A program made the position numbers and the translations under genes. A stretch of 64,000 bases of DNA from Linyphia triangularis (Eukaryota > Arthropoda > Arachnida > Araneae > Linyphiidae), in assembly GCA_963978545.1 (NCBI GenBank), contig OZ021724.1:24355933-24419932 (forward strand). The letters run 5' to 3'. Positions 1-11,725 of this stretch are shown one piece after another (positions within the stretch are counted from its first letter, which is position 1; every line of letters starts with the position of its first letter). The notes under the pieces are model-generated. The model was not told where the DNA came from and did not search any database. It was given only the letters and a program-made list of their open reading frames with translations.

Positions 1-237
1 ACCGACTTAAACTGTATTTTGCCCACTAAACTTCAGTCAGAAATATTACATCCATGATGTAAATTGTTTATCGAAACTGGAAATGGCCTCTATTGTTGAC
101 TAAGGTGGGAGGCTCAACTTTCATTACAACAGACATACTTTCGCATGATGATTCATTATTCTCGAGCTATATCCAGTAAATTATCCACCTGGATTCATAT
201 ACTTGAGCATCAGTTCTGACTTGTCCATGTCAACATC

Positions 238-438
238 CAAGACTTCTGCTGTACCAAACGGTATAGCGGTTAGCGTGCTAGCTTCTAGACCGCGAGGTTG
301 CTGGTTCGAGTCCCGTGTAAGGTATGGGTGTTTGTAAATGTATGTTGGCTTGTCAAATGACGAATGTTTCGGCTCATTATTGCCCTCGTGTTGCTGGCGG
401 CGCCAGATAATCTGAAAACAACCAACCAAGACTTCTGC
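238..438 (+). mobile_element. tRNA-derived SINE (family A, copy 1) with 12-bp TSD
   Basis: The head (about 255-310) looks like a tRNA: an A-box-like TAGCGGTTAGCG is followed by a B-box GGTTCGAGTCC. A body of about 110 bp ends in ...AACAACCAACC without a poly-A tail. The repeat CAAGACTTCTGC flanks it at 238-249 and 427-438, which is a clean target-site duplication. Two more copies lie at 6878-7079 and 7097-7277. The internal pol III promoter is seen in sequence; transcription is inferred. Confidence 0.85.
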
Positions 439-2455
439 ATAAAATATTTTTGTTTTCTTGGCATTTTTCGATCTTCCTTGAATTTGAAGGGATCTGGCTC
501 CTCCTCCATAAATCATTTCTATTTTGATAATGTTTTTTAATTATTTATTTATGCTACAATACTAAAACTGCAATAGGTAGTACAACCGACTTAAACTGTA
601 TTTTGCCCACTAAACTTGCTTCACGAATAGTATTTTTGTTGCAAATCTGATTCTCCCATGATTCTGTTTTTGAAAGACATGACATCTTTCATTCCAGGTT
701 ACTCTTAACTGCTTTCATCACTGTATTAAAAATGAATTACTTTGAAAATTATTTTTTTATTGACAAAACTGACAAAAGTAAACATACTGGCACACTGTGA
801 AACATGTTTGGCGCCTTCAGCAACTCCTCTGCAACAAGTTTTTTTTTTTAACAACGATGACTAGTGGGCAAAGTTTTCTTGGTTTAGCAAACGGTTTTTC
901 CGAAACTTCGGTTGAATTGGCAAGATCATCCTATTGAATTGGCCTGCTCGTCAGTATAATACTCATCTGAGCATTTGTTAATTGAGGATTCTTTTAAGTT
1001 TTAATACCTTCATTCCCTCTTATGTTAATTGTGATACAATCTTTTTCTTGTTTTCCCTTAATTTTTTGTCTCGTAATCACTTTCGCAAGATGCTCTCTTA
1101 ACTTTCATGGGTCAGATTTTAACTTCTCCCGAAATTTGGTTACTCTTGCACGCGAAGATACCATTTCCCCCTATAGAATTTAATTTAATAATTAATTATG
1201 CACTGTAATAAAATTAGAGACACATTTTATCATGAAGCATTGGGATTATATACATCTTTTTCCTATGCTTTCAGGATACCATATACAATGCTGGCACTGT
1301 ATATGGTATGCAATAAGTTATTGCACATATATCGGATATTCTAAAAAATTTGCAATTAATGATCCAGGTTATGTCAAAAGTGCGTTATACCTAAAACATT
1401 TACATCCTTTTTCATTACAGTGTATTATTGTCTGAAGATTAATTGCAGATGTATTTAGAAATTGATTACATAAGAAGAACTTGAATTAACTGTCACACAG
1501 AGAAGCCCGTAATGTCACACCCGTAACAAGAATAAAAGAAAATACAAGACAAATTAATTAATTTTGCCAATAGTACATTGTTATAAATAGGTCTAACTAA
1601 GAGAATTCAAAAGCAATTTTCAGTAACTCAAGTGTTTTATTTAGAAAATCAAACTTTTTTATCTTTTGTGTTACGGGTGTGACATAAAAGTTGTTGATTA
1701 TTAAAAAATATAAATAAATTATTAAATTAAATTGACAAATTTAAGCTTTGTGTGTATTAAAGTTGAAGATATTAGCTCTTAGAATGTACACAAAAATTTT
1801 GAAAATTCTTTCTTAAATGTTAAAAAAAATTGTGTTGTCAGATATAAATATAACTATGTTTATATGCAAAGAAAAAATCTGTTATTTCAAAATAAATTTG
1901 ATTTAGTTTTATTCTGCAAAATTAAGATTTACGTATAAATTCCGAATCTATAGATTTTTATTTAAATTTTGATATATCACACTCATGGTTAGAATAGATT
2001 TTAAATTTTAGTCCCCATATACTGTTTTACATGGAACGCACCTGGGATAAAGAATATAAAACAAGTAGAAATTTGAAAAAGAAAGAAAAAAAGAAGAAGA
2101 AAAAAAAAACGAAATTTTGAGCAATACTTTATTTTCTATTAGGCACAAATTAGAGACCCTTAGCATTTCAAAATGGCACAATTTTCTGAGAGTATCGAAT
2201 TTCGGGTATAAGATAGTGTAATGATCCAACTTTCATATAAAATTTAGCAATTTCTTATTCTTAAGTTTAATAATTGCTGTGGAAAGTGGATATGGAGGCA
2301 TTGTTTCTATAACCAAGACTATTTATTGTTTTCTGCCATTTGATTAAAAGCGTTATAGCCCGGGAGTTAATCCTTAAATCTACCAGTAGTTGCTTATCAG
2401 AGCATCATATGAATAATTAGAGCATAATATAGGAAAAATGACTCCGTGAACTTAC
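439..2455. other. Gene-free AT-rich stretch
   Basis: I see no convincing exon here. Short reading frames on both strands are AT-driven. The only structured item is the inverted repeat at 1513-1684. Further exons of the secreted-protein gene (2456-5890, minus) could lie here or left of the window, but none was recognised. Confidence 0.5.
1513..1684. mobile_element. Small MITE-like inverted-repeat element
   Basis: TGTCACACCCGTAAC at 1513-1527 is matched exactly by its reverse complement at 1670-1684, about 142 bp apart, in otherwise AT-rich DNA. The match extends imperfectly by a few bases on both sides. No coding content. A short non-autonomous DNA transposon is the simplest reading; no clear TSD was found. 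Confidence 0.45.
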
Positions 2456-5400
2456 ATTCTAAGCAATAGCCTTCCTCTGCTGTCACATTCACGAAGATGG
2501 GCTGCGTATTCGGGCATGCGCACAGACCACTTACGCATTCGGAACCATTCACAACAGCACAATCCTTTGTTCTGGTGCATGTTTTGTTCTGGAAAGGGTC
2601 TCGGGCTACGGCTGCAAAGCATAATTAAAATCAACTCTGCTGATGCTGAATTTTTTTTTTATGTAAGCAGATCATTCCATATCTATAAGAGTCCTCACTC
2701 ACTCACTGTCTCTTTCTGTGACGGTGTAAATTAAATTTTAACCGCTCATTATTGAAATTCTTTCCTGTTGCCAACATTGTTTTAATCAGAATAAATAAAA
2801 GATATTTAGACTCAAATGTATACATTCAAGTTCATTTTTAATAAATGAATTTTTAAACGTACTTTATCGCACATTTTGTTGTTAGAAATGTTTTTATTTA
2901 AAATTCGATGCAAACACCAAGCACACGCTCATAACTGAATCGACGCTATTATGAAAAGGAAGATGATCGATTTGATTGATGGTAACTCTCATTATTTATA
3001 TCGTCGAATTCTATTGTCCGCGAGGATCCAAATGATGCACTCAATTTCCCTGTTAAATTCATTCGCAAAGTAGCTTTTCAATAGACTCTTCATTAAAAAA
3101 AAAAATTGTTTGTCAAATATGTTTTATCATTTAAATATATATCAGGTATAATTTATATTTGCATAATCTTAAAAGAAAAATAGAATTTTTAATAAATACT
3201 TCGTTCGTTTCCTAGTTTGCTTATATTTTGCAAGATCCGAAATGTTTTATTGCCATACTTCAATTCTGGCAACAGACTCATTATTATGCAGGCATTCTTA
3301 GGTTCGAATGGGACACTTTAGATCAGTACTGCTTTTCAATGTGTTATAATGCATTGACGACTCAAGAAAGATAAAAAAGATGCGTTTTTATTTTGCAAAA
3401 AATGTGGATTGAACCTGTTTTAAAACTAATCGTCCAATACTTTTTCCTGTATTGATTTCCGCTGGTTTTGAGAAATCGGAGAATACCACACTGAGAGTAT
3501 AGTTTTAGAATCAAGTCCAAAATAAAAGTGAGTTTTTGACTCTTTTCGATCTATTTTTTGTAATTCATTTTACTCTCAGACTTAACATGTTTTAATTTTT
3601 ACTTTTTTTATTCCTTATAAGCTTTTGATGGTAAATCTCGTGTGTTAATTCACATAACTAGAAAAAAAGTAACTTTTTTTTTATAAAGGTGGTTAGCAAA
3701 AATTCAGTGCTATAGGTCTGCTAGTAATTTAGTGGTTTGATTTTTTTTTTCATCTTAAAATACATAATTTCATTTGGATTTTATCACAAACTGAAACGTG
3801 ATTTTTGTTCGAGATTATTAAATAAATAAATTTCTACGGTATACCTTTAAACTGTAAATTCCTTATTTTTCATACTTTCTGTCAGAACAACATAAAGGTT
3901 TATCGTGCTAAGTACGATGTAATATTACATTTGAATTAAAAAAATATTAAATAAATGTTAAAACATTATAACACAGGTCAAAATCTATGGTTAGAGAAGT
4001 TTTACAAAGAATATTATACTTTTAAGTAAGTGAATGAAATGAATATTGCATACAATAAATCATAGAAAATGCATTCAATAACAGCTAAAATTATGTTGTC
4101 AGTAAAAATATTGCAACATGATGTAAGCAAATACATCCTGGGACTTTAATTCATGGTTTTATATTTACACTAGAGTTACTAATCGTTTTCTCATTCAATT
4201 TAGATATTTTATTGGTTTATTAAATAATTTTGTTGGATAGTTCGCTAAACATTTTATTGCTATTATTCTGCCGAGCGTTGACGAGACATGAAATGAAGTT
4301 TGCCAAAGGGACTCCATTTATCCGTCGAAACGATCGGTCTGTACGGATGCACGGTTCGCCGCTCAGCCGAGACATTCTTGCCGGGAAAGTCTTGACGCTG
4401 AAGCGCGCTGTTCTTAGTCGAACCGGACCTCTGAAGAGGCCAGGAGGTTCGAACTTTTTACCGCCAACAAAAAGTTCGCCAATGATCGACTGGATAATAC
4501 GCAAACATCTTTTATTGCATCACGATTTCGCCTGTATAAATGTTATTTGAGGATTCTTAATTCATATTTCGGAATACTGGACTGTTTTGACCGAGTATAT
4601 ATCCTCCTTTGATGTGAGTTAACAAAGAACTTAAGGTCAAAGGCAGAAGCCTGGATAATCTTTTATTTGATCCGCCCAAAAGTAATTAGAGTTTTTTTTT
4701 TTTGTAAACTTGCGAAGCAGGTATAAACTCGTTGATTTATTTATAATAGCCATTTTTAAAGAACCGCCATTTTTAATAATAGCCATTATTAAAGAAGACC
4801 GCCATAATAGCCATAATTTTTAAAGAAGAAAGAATGGCTCAATCAGTAAAGTAAATATATACTTTTCTGCAACTAATCTAACATATTAAAATAATTCTAA
4901 CGGCCAAAATAATGCATAAAAAAATTTCAAAATTTGCTTAAATTATCCTTTTTTGATTTTTAAGGAAGACTTATTATATTCTTAACTTTGGCGCGAACCC
5001 CTCCGATTTAGAACTGCCTGTCTGGCCAGTTCCAGACGGTCCGCCTATCCATCATCTCTTTCTTTCGATTTAATTAAGTGTTAATTAATAGACCTAATGC
5101 AAAATGAAATTAAGAATAGGGTTACATCAAATTGCAGCACGTATTACATGCTTTGTGACTAATCACAACACACCTTTAGAAACATGCATTTTTTTTTTAT
5201 TTACTTTTTTCCAAAATGGCGGATAAGACAATTATTTGATTAGGAGTGCTTATTTTTTGAAAACTCGTTCTTGTTCTAAATCCTGCTTGTTTGAACTTCG
5301 AAAATTGTCTGAAACATTTAATTGTTTCATATTTTAAATCTGCATTTGCTTAGAAAGTTACAATGGGAAAAATTGTAACATTGTATTCCAAATACAAACA

Positions 5401-5890
5401 ATAGAAAACAAACATGGTCGCCGTAACGTCAGATAGCAATTGACCTGTGACGTCACATGCATAATCCTCATTACTATACAACCACATAAATTATTGTTCT
5501 GAAAATTACGGGGCTGAATTAATAATTCCAAAAGGAATATACTATGTAAATTTCGAAGCTCAAAATGCGTTAATGTATATTAAATCTTTCAGACATACCG
5601 ACTGAATAACGCAGAGATAATTTTGTCTCTATCACCTTTTGTACTTATAATTATTTTACTATGATTTCGTCAATATTTTGCGATTCCCCGCCCACTCCTG
5701 AACTTTTGAAAAAATTTGACATCTAATCATCTTTTCTGGATAGAACAGGTGGAAAAAATTCAAATTTTTAATTCAGCTTTTAAATAAAAGTGCGCTTACC
5801 TTCTTCTAGTTCTGTTGCACAAACGGAGGTAAAACCGATGATGAACAATGGGGCAATACAAATAATTGTAAGAAATTTAATCCATTCCAT
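2456..5890 (-). CDS. Secreted Cys-rich protein, first two coding exons (partial gene)
   Basis: Exon 1 (5890-5800) starts with ATG and encodes about 30 residues: a short N-region (MEWIKF), a hydrophobic core (LTIICIAPLFIIGF) and a polar end (CATELEE), a typical signal peptide. It ends in phase 1 at a strong donor, G|GTAAGC. Exon 2 (2611-2456) begins after TTTGCAG and continues in the same phase. It encodes a Cys-rich module with spacing like C..TKDC, GSEC, GLCAC and GYCLEC, then ends at T|GTAAG. The pattern recalls EB or EGF-like modules of arthropod secreted or cell-surface proteins, but I cannot name the family. The intron is about 3.2 kb. Further exons must lie at lower coordinates and were not found, so the gene probably runs out of the window. 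Matching phases and the signal-peptide/Cys-module logic make this the best host-gene candidate. Confidence 0.7.
2755..2955 (-). repeat. Dispersed repeat R1, copy 1
   Basis: The reverse complement of this ~200-bp stretch aligns with 8770-8970, sharing blocks such as GTGCTTGGTGTTTGCATC and TTTATTCTGATTAAAA. A partial third copy is at 9075-9135. No coding or TSD seen. Confidence 0.6.
4255..4545. other. GC-richer island of unknown nature
   Basis: This segment is clearly richer in G and C than its surroundings and stays open on both strands (about 106 codons on plus, 94 on minus). I recognise no motif. It could be an old exon, a regulatory element or a transposon fragment. Dual-strand openness argues against trusting either reading. 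Confidence 0.3.
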
Positions 5891-6363
5891 TTTCAAAACT
5901 TGATGGAATCTGAAATATTTATGAAGTTTATGCATTAGTGAAAAATAAAGAGAGTAAAATTATTGAATTTATCTTCATTATTGATTTTGAATGCAATTTA
6001 TGATGTCAATTTTACCCCTTTATTTAGAAAACTGATTAAAAAAAAGTATAATATAGTATTAAATATAGGAATTAGAGGCATGGAACATCGCACAACTGTT
6101 AATTACACTTAACACTGGTCATTGCATTTAAATTTGGTACGGATTGGTGTAATTTATTGTCTTCACTTTCATATTTTCAGTAATTAAAAAAATTGCTAGT
6201 TTGGCGATATATTTGGGCACACGTATAACATTGGTAAAAAAAAAAATAACAGCTAAATTGGCCAAATTTGCGATGTGTTATGATAAATTTTACATTATAG
6301 TTTCTTGTGTGTAAAACATAGGAGACACTGCTCAAGGGAAGGGAACGCTGTGTTAATAAATAA

Positions 6364-6690
6364 GAGTTTAAAAAACTAAAAAACACGCATTAATAGAAAA
6401 GTGAACTAAAAAGTTGAAAATAATTTTAAATACGTTTGAAATAAGAATAGAGTGCTTAAAAAGAAATATTTATTTTATCGTAAAAAAGCGTGGGGTGCTT
6501 GATGTCAATTGTTGTAAATATTTAATGACATATATTGGTAAAAGTAGAGCCATTATGAAAATATCTTAAAAGCACGCTAAATAAATATTTCTTGTTAATT
6601 ACTCTATTCTTATTTCAAACTTATTTAAAATTATTTTCTACTTTTTAGTTCACTTTTCTATTTAAGCGTGTTTTTTAGTTTTATTTAACT
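6364..6690. repeat. Long imperfect palindrome upstream of 18S-like fragment
   Basis: The arm 6364-6479 is the reverse complement of 6575-6690 over about 115 bp with few mismatches; the spacer is about 95 bp. The end motif AGCGTGTTTTTTAGTTTT recurs at 7321-7340, just upstream of the second 18S-like fragment. The right arm leads directly into the first 18S-like fragment at 6744. Confidence 0.75.
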
Positions 6691-6743
6691 ATTAATTATT
6701 TTTGTTGAAAACTATAATTTTTTTAGTTAAGTGTACAAAACTC

Positions 6744-6819
6744 TCCAGTTGTTCCTGCCAATAGTCACATGCTTGTTTCAAATTTAAGTCATGTGTATGC
6801 CTTAGTACACACCGTATTA
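6744..6819 (+). pseudogene. 18S rRNA 5'-end fragment, decayed (copy 1)
   Basis: The sequence matches the conserved start of eukaryotic small-subunit rRNA: a degenerate version of GTTGATCCTGCCAGTAGTCA, then ATGCTTGTTTCA and CTTAGTACACACCGTATTA. Homology stops after about 75 bases. It is not a functional rRNA gene; many positions differ from residues invariant in 18S. Confidence 0.75.
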
Positions 6820-6863
6820 CTTGACACAAAACACTATTGAATATGAAAAATCGCTAATCCTGA

Positions 6864-7093
6864 AGATCCTGGTAAGGTTGTATTCCGATTATCTGGCGCC
6901 GTCAGCAACACGAGGGCTATAATGGGCCGAAACATTCGTCATTAGACAAGCCAACATACATTTACAAACACCCATGATGCCAACATACATTTACAAACAC
7001 CCATGCCAAACACGGGACTCGAACCCGCAACCTCGCTGTCTAGAAGCTAGCACGCTAACCACTATACCGTTTGGTCGGCAGATCCTGGTAAGG
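6864..7093 (-). mobile_element. tRNA-derived SINE (family A, copy 2), minus orientation
   Basis: The reverse complement reads as the family A head, B box GGTTCGAGTCCCGTG and body. Flanks AGATCCTGGTAAGG at 6864-6877 and 7080-7093 form a 14-bp TSD. The body has a ~29-bp internal tandem duplication around 6950-7007 (two GCCAACATACATTTAC units). Confidence 0.85.
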
Positions 7094-7290
7094 ATAGCCG
7101 ATCAAACGGTATAGTGGTTAGCTTGCTAGCTTCTAGACCGCGAGGTTGCGGGTTCGAGTCCCGTGTAAGGCATGTGTATTTATAAATGTATGTTGGCTTG
7201 TCTAATGACGAATGTTTCGGCTCATTATAGCCCTCGTGTTGCTGACGGCGCCAGATAATCTGAAAATAACCAACCAACCTGGTAAGGATA
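7084..7290 (+). mobile_element. tRNA-derived SINE (family A, copy 3), plus orientation
   Basis: Intact-looking A- and B-box head (GTATAGTGGTTAGC, GGTTCGAGTCC) and the same body and tail as copy 1. The TSD CCTGGTAAGGATA is at 7084-7096 and 7278-7290. The left TSD overlaps the right TSD of copy 2, so the two elements share one target. Confidence 0.85.
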
Positions 7291-7381
7291 ATGCAATTAA
7301 AAAAACACTGTTTCTATTAAAGCGTGTTTTTTAGTTTTTTAAACTATTAATTATTCAATTGTGAAACGTGAATGAAACTCC

Positions 7382-7793
7382 CTATTAGTTGATCCGGTCA
7401 GAAGTCATATGCTTGCCTCAATGATTAACTCATGCATGTCTCAGCACACGTCATATTTTAAGGTGAAACCGCGAATAGCTCAGTAATTCGGCTATGTCCC
7501 CTCCTTAGATCGTGTCCACATTTACATGGAAAACTGTGGTATTTCTAGAGCTAATCCTTGCAATTCTGAGTTCCGACCAGATGAGAGGAACACTTTAATA
7601 TTAGATCAAAACCAATCTGTAGCTCGTCCATCATTATTATATGATAAATCTGAATAACTTTTTGCTGATAGTATAACCGTAGTGACTACGACAGTTCTTT
7701 CAAATGTCTGCCTTATCAACTGTCAATGGTAGGTTCTGTGACTACTGGGGTTGAAACGGGTAACGGGACACCAGGGTTCGATTCCGGAGAAGG
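7382..7793 (+). pseudogene. 18S rRNA 5'-domain fragment, decayed (copy 2)
   Basis: Blocks of conserved 18S appear in order: TCATATGCTTG, CATGCATGTCTCAG, GAAACCGCGAA, AGATCGT, TTACATGG, ATTCTAGAGCTAAT, GAGTTCCGACCAGA, TTAGATCAAAACCAAT, then GGGTAACGGG and CAGGGTTCGATTCCGGAGA. This covers roughly the first 400 bases of 18S with substitutions and small deletions. Homology ends at the GGTTGGTTGG motif at 7794. The upstream flank resembles that of copy 1, so a leader-plus-18S unit seems to have been duplicated. Confidence 0.85.
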
Positions 7794-7850
7794 TTGGTTG
7801 GTTGGAGTTTAACGGCGCAAGAGCAACACGAGCTAATCCTTGCGATAGTG
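7794..7850. repeat. SINE-tail-like fragment abutting the 18S pseudogene
   Basis: GGTTGGTTGG followed by GGCGCAAGAGCAACACGAGC resembles the tail of the local SINEs read in reverse (GGTTGGTT...GGCGCC...AGCAACACGAGGGC). No head or TSD is visible, so this is a fragment of a related family. Confidence 0.4.
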
Positions 7851-8019
7851 CGACAAACTTATTGAATTATTGTATTGTCATCGGTCCTTGATAACTGTGC
7901 AAAATTTCCAATTAATCCAACGTTTTGAAGTGGTCGAAAATCGAGTTCAAAGATACATACGAAGCTAATAAAAGCGTGTTAAAAAATGGAAATTTGCTGT
8001 TGAAAAATGATAGAACTAC

Positions 8020-8300
8020 CACTACTTCGTTCGTTTTTCATCTTTTTACGTCTTTACGGTATTTCAACGGAAATTTTGGAGGTGGTTATGTTTAGAGCAT
8101 CTTAAAAGACATTGCCACAGCGAAAAGGCATTACCTCAGTTTGAGTCGTTTTTTGGCAATTGCTGAAAAACAAAAAAATTTCAATAACATCTGCTTTACG
8201 CGCATGCGTAATTTTAACGTAAACCTTAATGACAAGTACCAAAGTTACCACTAACCTGTGCTCAAAATTTGAACCAAGTCCCTGTGAATAATCCAGCTGA
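8020..8300 (+). repeat. Hairpin-ended dispersed repeat R2, truncated copy
   Basis: Shares ordered blocks with the copies at 40313-40830, 46850-47480, 53380-53740 and 54437-55090: CGTTTTTCATCTTTTTACG, GTTTTTTGGCAATTGCT, GCGCATGCG and ACTAACCTGTGCTCAAA. The hairpin end is missing. Confidence 0.6.
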
Positions 8301-8769
8301 TGCCTGTGTATTTAGTTCTAACCTCAAAAAATAAGATTTAAAAACTATCTCAGATTTCTAAACTAATTTCGTACACAATCTCAAGTTCTTTTATATTACT
8401 CTGTAGAGCCTAATATTTAAATCGATCGACTATCAGTTTTAACAATGATCGTTTAAAGTAGCACAAGGCTGTTTGCTAATGTTGAATTCTTATAACTAAA
8501 CACGATAACAGTAAAAGTTATAATTTTATATACAAGTACCGTCATTTTATTAGCACCAAAATTTATGTGTTCGATTGTGCTCATTTAGAACGAAATATTT
8601 TAACTTAGAACAATTTTAAAATAAAATGTACTTTTTAATTTTTAAAACCTAGAATTTTCTAATTAAAACAAATCAAAATTTTACCTTTGCAGTAAAGAAT
8701 AATACAACTCATAAAAACAAAGCTTTTAATATAAATCCTTTATAAGCATTGCCAATTTTTATATTCATT

Positions 8770-9135
8770 AACATAGCGCCGATTCTGTTGTCAGCGTGTA
8801 CTTGGTGTTTGCATCTAATTAAAAGTATTAAGCTTATGAACTCTATCAGCAAAATATGCGACAAACTACGTTTCAAAATTTATTCGTTAAATTTAATGTG
8901 AATTTATGCAATCCTGTCCAAGTACCTGTTTTTCATTCTGATTAAAATAATTTTGGCAACAAGAAAGAGTTTCAACAATGATCGTTTAACGATCTTTCCA
9001 TACAGCGTTACTATGAAACGCAACGTTGAATTGACTTGACCACACTCCATGTTAAATTTATGCATTCTCGTCTGATTATCTTTTATTTATTCTGATTAAA
9101 ATAATATTGGCAATAGGAAAGAGTTTTAACAATCA
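8770..9135 (+). repeat. Dispersed repeat R1, copy 2 plus partial copy 3
   Basis: 8770-8970 matches the reverse complement of 2755-2955. 9075-9135 repeats its last ~60 bases (CTGATTAAAATAATATTGGC and the following AGGAAAGAG). Confidence 0.55.
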
Positions 9136-10626
9136 TAAGTTGAATGGGATTTATTAGTATTCCAAAACGATTGTAGAAATGTGTGTAAAAGTGACTTTTA
9201 GTGATAGTGACAGCCACCAAAATTTGATAGAATACATTGTCATCGATATAAAATCTACCTGCCAAGTTTCAATTTGATCAGATGACGGCGAGGGGGTTGA
9301 TTAGGCTTCCGAAGATTTGCTCGGCAACCACTCACAAACAAACAAAATTGAAGTTAATAAAAATACAGAAACTTCAATTTGTGAAAACGTCATACAAGTA
9401 ATTTTATACGACGCTTACAGATATGTTTTGACAACTTTCTTTTGATAAAAACTCTTCCAATTTAACAGAGTATTGGTCAAGGGTGAGGATAAATATAAAA
9501 TATGTCCTTTTAAATAAACATATTTATAATGTAAAGATAATTTTACTTACAAATAATAATGATACTAAAGTATCATGACTGATGTAATGTTCTTGCAGTA
9601 ACCATTCCTTCAACTTTCAATCGAACAAAATCGCATGCGTTTTTTAATCTATTTTCAAAAGCTATTCTTCAGAATTTTTTTATCTGATAAAATAAAGAGG
9701 AGAAAAAATGTTCTACCGTACAATGAATTGTTTACCTTTCGTATGAGCATGAAAAAACCTTATCGATTAGCTTCCAAATATCAGGCTAAGTAAATGGCAG
9801 TAAATTTAGTGATGAACGGCGCTGTGGTTTGATAGAGAATTCCACGTATTATCAGCTTTCTAACGACAGTTGCTTTTTCAAAATGCTTTTACCCTTTATT
9901 TACCAATTTAAGTTTGTCAGAATTGGATATTGTATTCTATTGTTGAGAGATATAATGAAACTCTATTTGGAAAGCAGTAATACCTGGCCGTAGACCAGCA
10001 CAGCACGACTCGTGATGTAGTTGGTCTCTCTAGTGAGAAATCTTATCACGTACATCCATCATAGTAGAATATCCAATGGAACTTGTCTTTTCACTTAAGT
10101 TCGAATTATCAATAAATAACGAAGGAAATTGTTTAAAGCAGTGAACTACAACTTTAAAACAGTAATACATTTATTTATTGTTGTTTAAAATCCGGCGAAA
10201 GAAGAGGGGATCATCGACCCGCATGTAAGCATAAGCGTTGGTCGTAAGATTGTCAAAATCATCCACTCAAAAATTCTTTTCATCCATTGATTTAACCCTT
10301 CTTCTAATAAAGACAATATCTTCATTTTTTTATAATTATATTTTTGAAAATGGAAGTCAAATTCTCTATTTAAACTTGCAGCTTAGAATTCGATAAGTTA
10401 TCCGCCATTTTGTGTTTACCTACGCCCTTTCTAAGCATAGTTCTTTCTGCTGATTGACAAGAAAATTGACCAATGGCGCATCCTTTTTCCCCCCCTGCTA
10501 CTCAAATTCAAGTACAGAACGCTTATATGCTACCGGACCCGGTAGACGCATCCCCTACATACAATTATCTCTCGTAGATTACCAAAAATAATCTCTACAT
10601 AGAGCCCCATTTCATAGGATACCAAA
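9136..10626. other. No gene recognised
   Basis: AT-rich DNA without splice-compatible coding runs or clear repeats. The left end of the nested transposon complex starts at 10627. Confidence 0.5.
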
Positions 10627-11725
10627 TAGTCCGGGGAATAGAGACTGAAAAAGGGGTCTTACCTTGCAAAAGGTTATGTAGTTCTGATTTTTTAATATGC
10701 TATAAAGGTCGGTCCCGTGGTTTATAAACCAAGTTTTCGACCTCCTAACCCTTGTGCGTTCTCCGTGGTGCACCAAAAACTGAGCCGTTTTTCAGTTTAT
10801 ACGTCATAACTCTTTGTCAATGCATCTTAGAAACAAACATTATATTCAAAAGTTGTAGAATATTAAACTGTCTACAACTTTTGTACACTAAGTTTTTTTG
10901 TAGACCTATTATGTAAATAGTTATGCCGTATCAAAGTCAAAACTTTTTCGTAAAAATGCTACTTTTCTAAGATTTGTGTCAAGTTTTTTAATTATATCTT
11001 CATAATAGTACATTTTAGAGAAAAAGTTTGTGAATAAAAGTTGTAGAGCAATAAATTTTCTACAAGTTTTCTATATAAACTTATTTTCTAGAACTAATAA
11101 CAAAGGAGTTACTCTGCTTTGTGTATTTTCCGTGGTGCCCCACAAAAAAATACGTTTTCTGTTTATAGATCATAACTCTTTCGCAATGCATTTTAAAAAC
11201 AAACATTAAGTTTAAAAGTTGTAGAATATTAAATTTTCTACAACTTTTGTGCACAATTTGCTTTTGTAAAGCTATTATGTAAAGAGTTACGTCGTATCAA
11301 AGTAAAAACTTTTTCGTAAAAATGCTGCTTTTTTAAGTTTTTTACCGAGTTGTTTAATTATATCTTCATAAAAATAAGTCGTAGGGAAAAATATATTAAA
11401 CAAAAAATGTAGATCTATAAATTTGCTCTAAGTTTTATACAAAAAGTTACTATCTAGAACTAATAACTAAGGATCTACTCTTCTTTGAAGGTTTACGAGA
11501 TGATAACCTATAATATATTATGTATAGGTAGGGGTTTAAAAATAGCTTCTTACTGCATAGTCTGACAATTTTAATAAAAAAATCAAACAATATTTACATA
11601 ATACTAATGATAATGTAAAATAAAAAGTGGAAATATGTTAAATAATGTATATATCTATAGATAATAATAGTAATATAAAATTTACCATTTTGCCGTGATG
11701 CACCAAAAATTTCTGCATTCGGAAA
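10627..11725 (+). repeat. Left long inverted repeat, built from ~357-bp units
   Basis: Contains two tandem units of roughly 357 bp, each with CCGTGGTGC(A/C)CC, TCATAACTCTTT, AAAAGTTGTAGAATATTAAA and ACTTTTTCGTAAAAATGCT. The inverted partner is at 42160-43250. Confidence 0.85.

Larger units (their letters stand above)
2612..5799 (-). other. Intron of the secreted Cys-rich gene
   Basis: Bounded by GTAAGC at the 5' end (5799) and TTTGCAG at the 3' end (2612). It contains a dispersed repeat (2755-2955) and an unusual GC-richer patch at about 4255-4545. The rest is AT-rich without recognisable coding. Confidence 0.6.

Noticed and set aside
255..330. tRNA gene at the SINE heads (also 7100-7160 and 49930-49990)
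   Set aside because: A and B boxes are present but acceptor-stem pairing and the 3' end do not fit a functional tRNA; each is fused to a SINE body and flanked by TSDs.
7382..7793. Functional 18S rRNA gene
   Set aside because: Many changes at invariant positions and homology ends after ~400 bases.
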